This document shows positions 13,981-24,800 of a DNA stretch of 64,000 nt, piece by piece. Under the pieces are notes generated by a model. The model did no database searches. It was given only the letters and a program-made list of their open reading frames with translations, and was not told the DNA's origin. Each line of letters begins with the position of its first letter. The first letter of the stretch is position 1. This DNA is from Zonotrichia leucophrys gambelii (Eukaryota; Chordata; Aves; Passeriformes; Passerellidae). The DNA is taken from assembly GCF_028769735.1 (NCBI RefSeq), contig NC_088171.1:80280716-80344715 (forward strand). The letters run 5' to 3'. Position numbers and translations under genes: made by a program.

Positions 13981-16074
13981 ATCCATATACATAAATATAT
14001 TTCCAGATATCTAAATCTATTACATACAATAGTTACATCATATTTTTTAAATTAATGATGTGCAAACCAAAACTGAGTAAAATACTTTTTCTTTTTAACC
14101 TAGTGGTAACATAAGATAAGCTGGTACAAAATGTAAAAATGTCTCATATACACATACTATTTGTAGAACAAAGTCAGTACAGAGTACATATAACCAATGT
14201 AAATGTATGTTAAGAAGAAGAGAGGGATATACTGAAATAGTGATTTTTCCTAACTATATTTAATTTGTAGGAACCTGTCCAGTTGGAGCAAAGTAGCAGT
14301 CTAAAACAGTCCTTTCAGTGATCATATATACAATGGTGAGGGGAAGTCAAGAGACTGGAACTGAATAGAAGCAGGGAAGAGTGCTTGCATCACGTCGATT
14401 AAGTCAATTAGAACACACAAATCCAGTGACAGTGCAGTGATTAAAAACGACAGGGCAGTTACACTACAAGTCTGAAAAACACAAGTTGCCCTCCAGAATA
14501 ACTCTGGGATCTCTTCCCCTTATATTCTTTCTCCTTAAGTCCTAGGTGAAGGGAAGACTGGCTTGGGGAGCCATTGGCAGAAGCCACTTAAGTCTAACAG
14601 ACTGATTCCATCTTTCAGATGGGGAAAACAACCTGTAAAGATAGCATGAGTAATTTTAGATTTTTAGTCAGCTTTCCAGAGCAAAGACTTTATACGACAA
14701 CAAAAAATTAAAGCCTTCTGGTAACCTGCAATCATTCAGTAGAAGACACCACAAAGCAGCAGACTTAAAATGCAAGGGAAAACAACTGGCAGTGTTATCA
14801 GAACAATCTAAGGATTTTGACTCACACTGTGAACATGTTTGAAATTTTTCTTGGCTGGCACTCAGATTGTATTTGCCAACTTGTAGCAAGTTGCTCAGAT
14901 TTTCTCTCTGTTTGTAAACACCCTGCAGAATTCATTTTTATCTCATCAAAAAAGCTATTTTTATTTTGTTTCTAGATAACCACAGTATATGAGAAGTCAA
15001 AGCAAAACTGAGACAAAGATATTCAAAGGAAGAAAGCAAATGGAAAGAGACCTTCATTATGTAGAAAGCTTATTAGTAGAAAAGTCATAATTCTCTAATT
15101 ACTGAAAGACAGCAATTGTCTGCTTGGGCTCCTACAGGCAAGTAAGTTTCATCAAATTTTTTTAGTGCTAAAAATTCTAGTCAGGTATTCAGCTTCATTC
15201 ATATTCCATTAATAATTCAACAAAAACATCTCAGGAACAATGAATAAGTTTTCTTTTTATTAATGATGACTTTTACAAGAGTTCTAATTTTTCTTAATTA
15301 CTTAATCACTTATTCTGCAAATGCATTCAATGGTCACAGGGTAAACAGAGTGAGAGCCTCTCCTTTAAATCACTGACAAAGTTTAATATACAAGGAAAGT
15401 TAGAGCGTGATTTTGAGGCTCCAAAATGAACTTTCAAAGTACAAGTTAAGGAATAAATGCTATTCCTTACTAAGGAAAAAAGTTCTGACTCCAGATAATT
15501 GAAACTGAACACTGACAATGCCACTTTATTCCTTCCTTAAAACACAAATGCATGAGAAACAAGCGAAGCAAAAGAGAATGAAGCAGCAAAAATTTCTTGA
15601 AGCTGAAAGCCAAGTAAGGATAGCATTTAAGCATAAACACAGATCAAAATTTAAAGTTGTGATAACTGACAGGTATTTACTTTCCCTCATTTTACCTCAA
15701 AGCTCTTTCTGCATTGAAGTTGTATTTAAGAAATATCATGTTATCACCTCCCAGTCATCTGCAATGTTAAATCCTGCTTCATACTGCCTTGTGAAAAAAA
15801 AAAAAAAAAAAACAGCCTGTGGCCTAAACATTTGCTTGTAGCACCAAGTACCTCAAATTGTTTTCATCATGTGCATAAGCAGGAACTGCAAAGTACAGAA
15901 GGACCATCAGTTAACAACTCACCACTGGTACTAAGGTACCTCCCTATTTCTCCTGTCATCCCCTTCTCATCTTTTTGTGCATGCTACTCTATTCTCTACA
16001 AAAGTCAACTGAAGAGTGTTTCTTGGCTGCATCTATTTTTAATAGGACTGTAGAAATGTATAATCATGCAATTA
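13981..16074. other. Unique non-coding DNA with a poly(A) run
   Basis: This is AT-rich sequence without a recognised gene. A run of 19 A lies at 15794-15812. A frame at 15518-15841 includes a lysine- and glutamine-rich stretch followed by a donor-like 'gtaagg' at 15614, but no acceptor or family match supports an exon. Confidence 0.55.
15794..15812. repeat. Poly(A) run, 19 bp
   Basis: This is an uninterrupted A homopolymer. Avian CR1 elements do not end in poly(A), and no retroposed gene copy is recognisable upstream, so I treat it as a simple repeat. Confidence 0.9.
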
Positions 16075-18240
16075 TCTAGATTGGAAGGGAGCCCTAGAGG
16101 ACACCTCATTCAACCCGCTCAAAGTAAGTCTCATTAGATCATGTTGCTTAGGGCTGTGTCTAGTCAAGTCTTGAACAATTACAAGGACAGTTTCTGGACA
16201 ACCTGTTCTTTCATTTTACCTCACCTTGTGGAAAGCAAAATGTAATCCTTGTATCTAATCAGAATTCTCCATGTTCCAACTTCTTCCTCCTTCATCCTGA
16301 CTTGTCACTCTCTGAGAAGAGTCTAGCTTTGATTCCTCTGTATTCTCACAAGAAACTTTGGACAGCAATATGGTCTCCCCTTAGCCTTCTCCAGACTGAA
16401 CTAACAATATTGTGTCAGTCTGTCCTAGTGCATCATATGCCCCAAGACCCTAACAATCTTGGTGGGCTCCACTGGATTCGTTTTATGATGTCAGTATCTT
16501 TCTGGTACTGGTGAACCCAAAACTGGACACAGAACTCCAAATATAATTTGATAAGAGCTGAATAAGTTGGAAGGATCTCTTCCTTGAAACTTCTGTCTAC
16601 ACTCCTGCTGATAAGTCCAGGATGCAGCTGGTCTTTTTGCTGCAAGGGCTTACTGCTGATTAATGCTCAACTTGTTATCCAACACAGATAACAAGTTGAG
16701 CATGTCCTTTTCTTCAGACCTCCTTGCTAGTCTGTTCCCACCTTGTTGTGTTTCATAGGATTATCCCACTCTAGAAATAAGACTGCATTTTCTTTAACTG
16801 AACTTAATGACATTCTACCAGACCATTCCTCCAGTCTGCCCAGGTGCCCATGTCCTTTAACACACTGACCACTTCCCACATTTGGCATCATTCACAAATT
16901 CACTGAGAGTGCACTCTGTCCCATCCTTCAGGCTTTAGCAGAGACACTAAACAATGCTGGATCCCTGATGGCCACTAGCTACTGAGCTTCAGATGGACTA
17001 GGCAATGATCACAACTCTTTGAGACTTGCAGTCCAGCTGGTTTTCCACCCACCTTGAGAACCAGGCCATGTTTTACCGATGTGGTGACAAGGAAACTATG
17101 GGAGACGGTGTCAGAAGCTTTGTTAAATAAAGTCAAAGTATAAAGCATTCACTACCATCCTTTTGGGAGTCACACTAGGCATCATATCATAAAAACATAA
17201 GATTGTTCCAGCATCGCTTGCCCTTTGTAAATCTCAGCTTGCTGTTGCTAGTAGCTCTCTTGTCTTTCACATATTTGGGAGTGGCTTCTAAGAGGACTTG
17301 CTCCAAAATTTTTCACAAGACTGATGTGAGGCTGATCAGCTTGCTAACAAATCTCCCTTCTTGCCCATCTTTAAGATGGGTATGACACTTGCCTTTTTCC
17401 AGTCATTAAGAACTTTTCCCGGCTCTCATGACCATTAGGGAATGACAGAGAGCACCTCTAAAGTGCCATCAGCCATCTCCATCAGCACTGGAAGAGGGAT
17501 ACCATCTGGTTCCAAGGGCTGTTCAATTTCTATCTGGCTTAAGTGATTCCAGACTCTCCCTCTACTGTGAGTAGAGCTTCACTTTTATAGACTCTGATAG
17601 AGGGCTCAGGGACCTGGGATGCCTGAGTAAATATGATAAATATTTCACTAGTAAATATTACCAGTGAAAGCTGAGGCAAAGAAAATGTATTCCACATCCC
17701 TAGTTGTTAAGTCCCCTGCTCCACTGAACAGCAGACCCATTTCCTAGCCTTTCTTCAAACTGTCAATGTATTTACAAAATTGCTTCTTTTCTGTTACCTC
17801 CATCACTGTATTCAACTCCAGCTAACCTTTAGCTTTCTTAGCTAAATTGCTGCACACAAATGCAATACCTTTTTATTCCTTTTGAGCAGACTGTTTCCAC
17901 CTTCTGTGTATTTTTTTTTTTATCAGACAGAATTTTCATGTTCTTCCACACTGGTCTACTGCTGTGATTGCTCAACTCTCTGTGTGTTGGAACGGACCAT
18001 TCTTTCCCTTTAAGTAAGCTGTCACTGATGCCTCCCCAGAGGAGTCTGTGCAGCTTTCTTGGGCTCTTTGAACTCCAGGCAAGATTCCTGGGGAATCTTG
18101 CCAAGCAGGTCCACAAAAAGCTGAACATCTGCTCTTTGAGTCCAAGGCTAAAATTCAAATGTATGTGTTGCCTACTTCTCTCAGGATTTTAAACTTCATA
18201 GTCTCACAGGCACTGCAGCCAAGGTTGTCCTTAAACCTTA
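16075..18240 (-). mobile_element. CR1 LINE, long decayed copy with reverse-transcriptase relic
   Basis: Read on the minus strand this is a collinear CR1. The 3' end at 16075-16130 reads 'cccttccaatctagataat' in reverse. Upstream come the ORF2 tail (reverse of 16450-16620, 'LEFCVQFWVHQYQKD'), then the RT domain up to about 17420. Beyond that is the ORF2 linker (17620-17960) and the C-terminal edge of the endonuclease near 18190-18240, where the DNA reads 'aaggacaaccttggctgcag', encoding a DNLGCS-like block. Frameshifts and stops are numerous, and the catalytic FADD motif is destroyed (about 16900, 'FVNDAK'-like). The element must be old. A perfect 17-bp inverted repeat interrupts it at 16663-16703. 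Confidence 0.88.
16663..16703. repeat. Perfect 17-bp inverted repeat, 7-nt loop
   Basis: Arm 1 is 16663-16679 (atgctcaacttgttatc) and arm 2 is 16687-16703, its exact reverse complement. The spacer is caacaca. It lies inside the CR1. The left arm and loop correspond to the expected CR1 sequence, while the right arm replaces what CR1 normally has there. It therefore appears to be a local inverted copy rather than an inherited part of the element. Confidence 0.9.
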
Positions 18241-18910
18241 ATATCTTAAACCAGTTTTTACTTACTTGGGAATAAATAACTGGCCCAAGAAAACATTTGA
18301 ATTGATTCACTGATTACTTACATTTAAAAAGTCTTCTGTACATTTTAGAAATCTTGTAGCTCTCTTGTACCCTCACTATATTGCTCTTCCAGAAAACATA
18401 TTAGCAGTTTAACACATTAGCAGTTTAACACATGAGCATTGTGGCCCACGATTCTGAGGCTTTCTCCACCTACTTCAAAATGTCTTCTTAAGTTTCAGAT
18501 CTGCAAGTGAAGCAGGAACCAGAACTCATAAACTTCCAGCTTTCTTCATCTTGAGAGTGAACCTCCACTGTTTGATCATGACCTCAAACTGTTTCTCCTT
18601 TGCTGCTTTGTATGGGTCATGCTGTTCTCTCTGCCAATTTTCAGTGAAGGCTCACTCAACCACCTTTTTATTTTCCCTGTACACAGCCTGTACATCTCTT
18701 CCTTCAGCTCCTCCACTGAGTGACTCAGTGCCTCAAGCTAAGCACATCTCACACTTGGGAGGTCTCTGGGACCAAGCATTCCCCAGAGCTCTGCAGCTGA
18801 ACATGGATATAGTTCCCTTGGAGCTCTGTCAGGCAAAAGGTCTCCAAAGCATCAATGGCAATCGTAGCAGTCAATACCAAAGAATGTACCCTCAGCATGC
18901 TGAAACCATT
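18241..18910 (-). mobile_element. Probable upstream continuation of the same CR1 (endonuclease edge and ORF1-like part)
   Basis: On the minus strand the sequence just upstream of the endonuclease edge can still be aligned loosely. Further up, at about 18690-18760, it encodes an acidic, leucine-spaced stretch (LEALSHSVEELKEEMYRL) like the coiled coil of CR1 ORF1. A block near 18500-18540 resembles the ORF1 region that follows it. There is too little DNA between these and the RT part for a complete endonuclease, so most of that domain would have been deleted. This is inference from weak similarity. The stretch also holds a two-copy 16-bp tandem repeat. Confidence 0.45.
18397..18432. repeat. Tandem duplication, 16-bp unit, two copies
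   Basis: The unit 'attagcagtttaacac' is repeated head to tail, followed by a partial third copy (atgagca). This is a small replication-slippage product. Confidence 0.85.
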
Positions 18911-20455
18911 ATCAGATAGTTTTCAAGCAGCATCACAGAGCTTGAGTGGTTTTAATGCATCCTTCTGTGCCCCTGCTGTGCCATGATATCTGCTATTCCT
19001 CTGGTGTGCTCAAAAATCTGGAAAAATAGCAATTGTTTCCTCCTCTCTGCTGCTCAGTATTCTGTTTTGCCTTTGCTCTTCAGATAGCTGAACCTGGCAG
19101 CAAAAAGAAAACATCTGCCAAGAGCTTGAGCTGGAAGAAGAGGATTTTAATACAAAAGAGAAATTAGAAAGCTGGTAAGTAATAATCCATTACTACTACT
19201 CAATAATTACAGATATAAATAAGATTTTAACCTTGTACCCATAAAATATACCATATGTACTGCACTACCCATTACAGATAATGTCACTATTTTAGCAGTT
19301 TCTATTTTGATGTAAAATTCCTTATGAACTTTCATAGAACTGACCAATTTACCTAGCCATGTCATTGCTATGCTCAAATTTGCGTCTGTCAGCACAGCAC
19401 CAGAAAACAGACTAAGGAAACAAGGTTCCAGACCTTAATTACTCACAATTGTATTTGTATTGATTTATTGAACACCTTGTTCATGAGTTCTCATTGCAAG
19501 GATTACACTGTTTGTGATCTTTTTACCTTTTCCTGCCACTTGCAAATCAAACACACATTTGAAAGTCAAGAAAGCATGTTTACATTCTGCTGTAATTGAA
19601 AAAGCACACCTGTTATCCTCTCAATGGATAAATTAAACCTATGATAGACTTTGGAAACAAAGCATGAAAGAGAAATGACAGTTATTTCAAGCAACATGGA
19701 ACATGAAATGTAGGAATGAAGGCCTAAAAGCAAATGGCATGAAATACGGCGTATGAACATGTGTCAAACTTAGGCAGCTTTGTGCTTGTATAAGTTATTT
19801 TACTTTTTAAGTAGGTACTTCAAAGATAGTGGAAAGCTTTTTGTGTGTGTATGTCTTGGTTTTTACCTCCTGACAATGACAGTCCTTTTATCTGAACTGT
19901 AGGGAAAAACAGTCCTGTAGGACATCAGTAGTTAAATCATAAAACATAACAAAAGAAGTGAAATTAATAGAGTAGAGGAAAGAGAAAATTACCTAGGACA
20001 AATATAATCATACCCATCTCTTCTTAACACATGCTTATCAAGGTTTCTTAAAACTTCCCAGTGATAGTCACTCCACCATTCCTTGTGTCTAGAGAAATCC
20101 CATTTTATCCTGCAATTAAATGTCCATACTATTTTCTATATTTTCTTCATGGTGAGACTGGGGAACAACTTCCTTCTTCTCTGTGCCAACATTCAAAAAC
20201 CATCATGGTGTGAAAAACCAGAAAAGAAATACACTAGAATTCATTCTTAGTTCACTTTTTTGTCTTCCAAACTGCAACACATAGCAGTTTATTCAGTGGT
20301 ACTTTCTCACTCAATTAATTTTTTTAAATTCTTAGGGGAGAAATCTTACCTGGTTGGTAAGATTTTGTTTACTTTATATTATTTTTAGTAAAAATATCTT
20401 TTAAGAATAGGCTGCTGCTTACTATTCATGGTTTTGTACTCGTTGTTTTTCTGAC
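18911..20455. other. Unique non-coding DNA
   Basis: No gene or repeat family is recognised. A clean small hairpin lies at 20341-20365, with 10-bp arms aaatcttacc/ggtaagattt and a 5-nt loop. I see no reason to assign it a role. Confidence 0.55.
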
Positions 20456-20936
20456 TTTACTGGGTCTGTTTGGGACAGAGTCGATTCATTCATTCACAGC
20501 CTGTGTCGTTCTCTGTTTTGGATTTGTAACTAAACCAGTGTTGAAAACACAACAGTGTTTTCAATATTCACACAGCAACAAGGCTTTATCTTTTTGCCAT
20601 TCTCTCCCCTTCATGAGAGGGATGGGGGTATGCAAAAAACCGGGAGGAAAATGGCTGGGAACAGCTGACCCAAACTTACCAGAGGGATACTCCATACCAC
20701 ATGATGTCATGACCAGCTGGAAATCTGGGAGAAAGGGACTTCCAAGGGGAAATAATGAAAAAGTTCCTTATTCTGCTTTGCTTCCATGTGAGCTTTGTTT
20801 TATCTGTTAAAGTCTTTTTATCTTGATCCTCAAATTTTCTTGGCTTTATTCTTCCAATTCTCTTTCCCATCCCAATGAGTTGGAAATAAGCCAACAACTG
20901 ACTTGCTCAGCTGCTAGCCAAGGTCAACCCAACACA
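20456..20936 (+). mobile_element. Solo LTR of an avian ERVL-type endogenous retrovirus
   Basis: The sequence follows, from beginning to end, a well-known avian LTR. The 5' part has 'tgtttgggacagag' and 'tgttttggatttgt'. The middle has 'gaacagctgaccc', 'gagggatactccatacca' and a CRE-like 'tgatgtcatg' at 20703-20712. The 3' part reads 'cttccaattctctttcccatcccaatgagt' and ends 'aacaca'. The flanks ctgac (20451-20455) and ctggc (20937-20941) look like a 5-bp target duplication with one mismatch, as expected for ERVL. The initial TG has become TT. The TATA box and polyadenylation signal expected in the family are lost, and the middle is shorter than the usual LTR. No internal retroviral genes are attached, so it is a solo LTR and not functional as a provirus. 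Confidence 0.85.
20541..20564. repeat. Hairpin with 10-bp arms inside the ERVL-type LTR
   Basis: ttgaaaacac (20541-20550) and gtgttttcaa (20555-20564) are perfect reverse complements separated by aaca. Related LTRs have a similar stretch at this position, so it is probably an inherited part of the LTR sharpened by mutation. Confidence 0.8.
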
Positions 20937-20941
20937 CTGGC

Positions 20942-21489
20942 TGTAAATATAAGAAGAGATACTGCCAATCTCAAGAATTTCTGTCTGTTTTTATCCCATA
21001 GGAACTTTCGATTCTTAGTAGCTTTCAGCGGCATTTTCTTATTTTCTTTTGTTCTTTATTCTTTTCTCTCTACTTCAAGTGATATTATTTGGCACTTCAG
21101 CAGCAAAATAAGTTACCTAATCTACTTCATCTGGTGTTTTGAGTACTTTTATAGTAACGTGAGAAACTGAGCAAATCATATGCACCTGACTGAAGCTATA
21201 GAATTACTCATAAAGATATGCACTGTGGAGACACTTCCCCCAAAGCAATCACCCCACTGACTCCTCAGCATGGCCATTCCGGCAGAGTCCATCTCCTTGG
21301 AGGCAGACTCTCCAAGGTCATTCACCAGGGCTTTCAGAGCTAAAACTACACTGGTGATGTGCCTCTGCCTTGGGAGGGAGGCGTATGGCCATAAGGTGAG
21401 TCATCAGCATAAACCCATCGTTTCACTTTCCCAGTTACATTTTCATACCACCTTCCTTATGTGCTATCCTTTATATTCATTCACACTGA
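20942..21489. other. Unique non-coding DNA
   Basis: No coding potential or recognised repeat. The stretch around 21230-21420 is richer in G and C than its surroundings but shows no frame or family match. Confidence 0.5.
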
Positions 21490-21838
21490 GATTCAGCTGA
21501 CATTCTATCGCCTCTCAATTTGCCTCCTGCAATTTTACAAGCAGCCCATACATTTTTTGTTCTGAGTAACCTGGTATATTAGCAGATTTTTGTCTTCACT
21601 GCTTAATCTCTTCATGGGTATGTGAGATTAAACTAACTAGCATAGTTCCTTGCAGAACCCCACTGCTGGCCAGCCTCCATTCCAAGAGCTGAATACTTCG
21701 TCTCATTTCCTGGGGTTTACCCTACAAATAATATTTGGACATGCCAGTACTTTTACTCCTCCTCCTATTTGTTGGGAGTTTTTTAAGGTTTATCAAAAAT
21801 GTTGCCAATGACTTTTTTTCAAAGTCCTTTGAATTAAC
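21490..21838 (-). mobile_element. Ancient CR1/L3-like LINE fragment (RT region)
   Basis: Read on the minus strand, the piece matches the reverse-transcriptase region of old amniote CR1/L3 elements. 'ttccttgcagaaccccactgctggccagcctccattcc' at 21645-21682 is the antisense of the conserved block after the catalytic loop, and 'atcaaaaatgttgccaatgactttttttcaaagtcc' at 21792-21827 is the antisense of the KAFDKV-like block. It is very diverged and no frame survives. The left edge is uncertain. Confidence 0.6.
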
Positions 21839-24800
21839 ACTCAAAAGCTATCTGAATTATAAGCACCTAACATGAAATGTCCTACAGTTAGTACTTGTAC
21901 TGCAGAAAGGGAAAGTAGTCTAGGGTTTAAGAGCAGCACCAATAAGTAATTAAAAAATACCAGTAATTAGGAGCATATATTTGGCAGCCTCCTGCTGTAG
22001 AAAGTTTTTCCTTGAATACTAAGATTCACAGTCTAAATCTAGAGACCACAAAGACCATAAACTACTTGTCTGTATCCTTGTTTTAGGAGATTGCTACTAT
22101 CTCAGCTCTCAGAATTTGATCTTTTTTGAGAATTAGAAGTCACTGCCCTCATCCCAAATATTTTTCCAATTCCTAGATAGCAGCTGCACCATCTTTCAGA
22201 AATAGTATAACTAATATGTATCTAGTTAAATTCCCATTGGTTCTTCCAAATTTGTTTTCTAAATTTTTTCCCTCTGTTCATTGATCTGAAGGATTTGTTT
22301 GCCTGAAACCTTTTCTGGTTTTTTCTATCGATGGCAGGGGATGTAACGAAAATGTGAATGCCACTTGTAATCTTTGTCTTGCCTGTGTCTCTAAACTGCC
22401 ATTGCAGCAGCAGTACTACATTAAAAAGAAGTTATTGGTGTAAATTCACTCAGTCTGAAGAAAATAGAGACACCTTGTTTCTCCTTCTTTAACTCAGAGA
22501 TTACACAAAGGATTATGCATCACGAATTTTTCTTCTTAAACTCATTAATTCTGGAGAACACTTTGTGAAGAAATTTGCTGTTTTATCTTTAATTTCCTTT
22601 CTTTCTAGACAGATTTTTAGTCATGCAGTTAGGCTTATGCTGCTGTTTTGCATAATAAAATAATAATGAGCTAATAAATATTGAAAAAATCATGGTTCGT
22701 ATGCACCTCTAATTAAAAATTTATTTTCTAACATATTTTAAGAGTAAATATCAATATTTTGGCATACATTGCCTTTGATATATCAGCAGAATAATAATAT
22801 AATAAGATTAAAAATTGGATAATGACAGATTAGTTTTGCAAACCTAAAGTTCTCTGTGAAACTAGGATAATATTTGGATAGCCAGGAACTATAACAATGA
22901 TCAGAATTCAGTGTTACCAGAGATTCTAGGTTCTCTTAGTGTTTGGTGATACTAATAAGAGGGTCATTGATTTGCCTTGAGTTATGACCATTATTTTCAA
23001 TATTCTGTTTTCACTTCATTTAAGGAAAAAAGCAATGTCACTCTAGCCATACCTTACACTGTATTTCTCACATCTTCCACATATTTAAAAGTGAATAGAA
23101 ATCTCTTTTACTCCTGTACGTAACATTAAGGTATGAGGCGGACTCTGAATTAAACATAAGTTCTTGTGAGATTTTAAAATGTTTGATTTTCACATTCATT
23201 TTGCCTTTATTTGTATTTCACTTTTATTGTGCAGTAACATATTTTCTTTAGTAATTTTTATTTCCTCTATGGAAGTTACTAAACAGAGTTAGATTCTCAT
23301 TTGTATTTTAAAACATTCTTTAAAAAGGTGTAAATAATTTATTTTTTGCCAGAAAAAAAATTACCAGCTACATACAATCCAATACTTATCTAGTTTCCCA
23401 TTAACATGGCATTCATCAGAAATCAGCAGGTGAAATCCATCTCCAGGAGCTGCAGCAGAAGTATTGAATCTAATTACTACATGTAGCACACTGCATGTCA
23501 GCTTCTAGACAGCACACTCAGCTAACTCTTGGAGTAAAAGAGGTATGGTGTAAAAAAGGATAGCTCGTATCTTTGGTGCTTAACTCTTTATGGATACAAG
23601 TTTGTGTTTTTCCATAGGAAGAAGTAGGTGTGAACAGCATGTGCTTTTAAACGCACATTTGTTGTATTATTAAGTGCAATATGAATGAAGCAGTAATTTG
23701 TTTACAGAGTGCTGAAGACACACAGATGAAGCGGATTTTCAAACAGCACAGCAAAGCTTTCCGACAGTTAAATGCCATCATTTTTTCCTCATACTTGGTA
23801 CCCACAAAGACCATCATGGCAGATTTTTCAAAATAACCTAACACATGATGTACTAGTATATTCTGAAATATAACCATTTGTTTGGATATGTAAATAAGAC
23901 CTCAACCATCAAAAAGCTCTGCCCCTTCACACATGCAAGTTCTCTCTCTTTGGGTTCAGCACCAACCTAGGCCTGACTTTCAATTTTAATCTAGTGAAAC
24001 AGAATCTAAGTTTGTTCTGAATTAAGGGAATTCAGTTCCAGCACTTGAGAGTTAACATCAGATTTTCTTTCTATTTGCAGAGACAGGACTAATCTTTCCC
24101 AGTTTCCCTGCCCTCTGAGCCATCAAGAGACACTAATTTTAGCTGACACTGGACTCCTATTCATTTCTCTCATTCTAGGAGAGTGTTAGAACATTAGTGA
24201 CAGTGAAGAATTACTTCTCTGCATAGCAGGTTGTGTATTGCAGCAATCACTACATGCAGGAAACTTTGAGGAGTGACAATGATGGCTTGATGTGCACAAA
24301 AGTATTGATGTCACATGAAGAATATCAGGTTTTGTATCAAGTTTTAGTTGTCATTCATCTTGTTACTAAGTTTTTCACATTCTTGAACAGAATTAAAAAC
24401 AGTGTATTTGTAATACTAATCCATACCTTTGTTGAGACTTCCAAAATTATTTCACAAACATAAAACCATTCAACCAAGGCTGATAACTTTTAAATGCCAC
24501 CTATATATTGCTCATGCCTGCACTGAATCTGTAGTAACAGATTTTAGATTTTGTATTCTGTACTTACACACTACACATCAAACCATGAAATCATAACTAT
24601 GCCTCAAATTAAAATAGGATACAAAATGGTATGATCAGAAAACCATAAATGGAATTTAACATTTTCAATACTCTTTATGATTACCATGTGTTTTTCTTAC
24701 GTTTCTACTTGTTTGAAGGTTTTGTGAGGTAAGAAGCCTTGAAATATTAATATAGTTATAATTACAAACTTTTAATAATCTAACAGGATGTAAGATAAAA

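Noticed and set aside
15518..15841. Possible exon with a lysine/glutamine-rich stretch followed by gtaagg
   Set aside because: No acceptor with a pyrimidine tract at a suitable place and no recognised protein. A-rich DNA readily encodes such residues.
20538..20810. 90-codon frame in the ERVL-type region
   Set aside because: It lies entirely within the solo LTR, which is non-coding.
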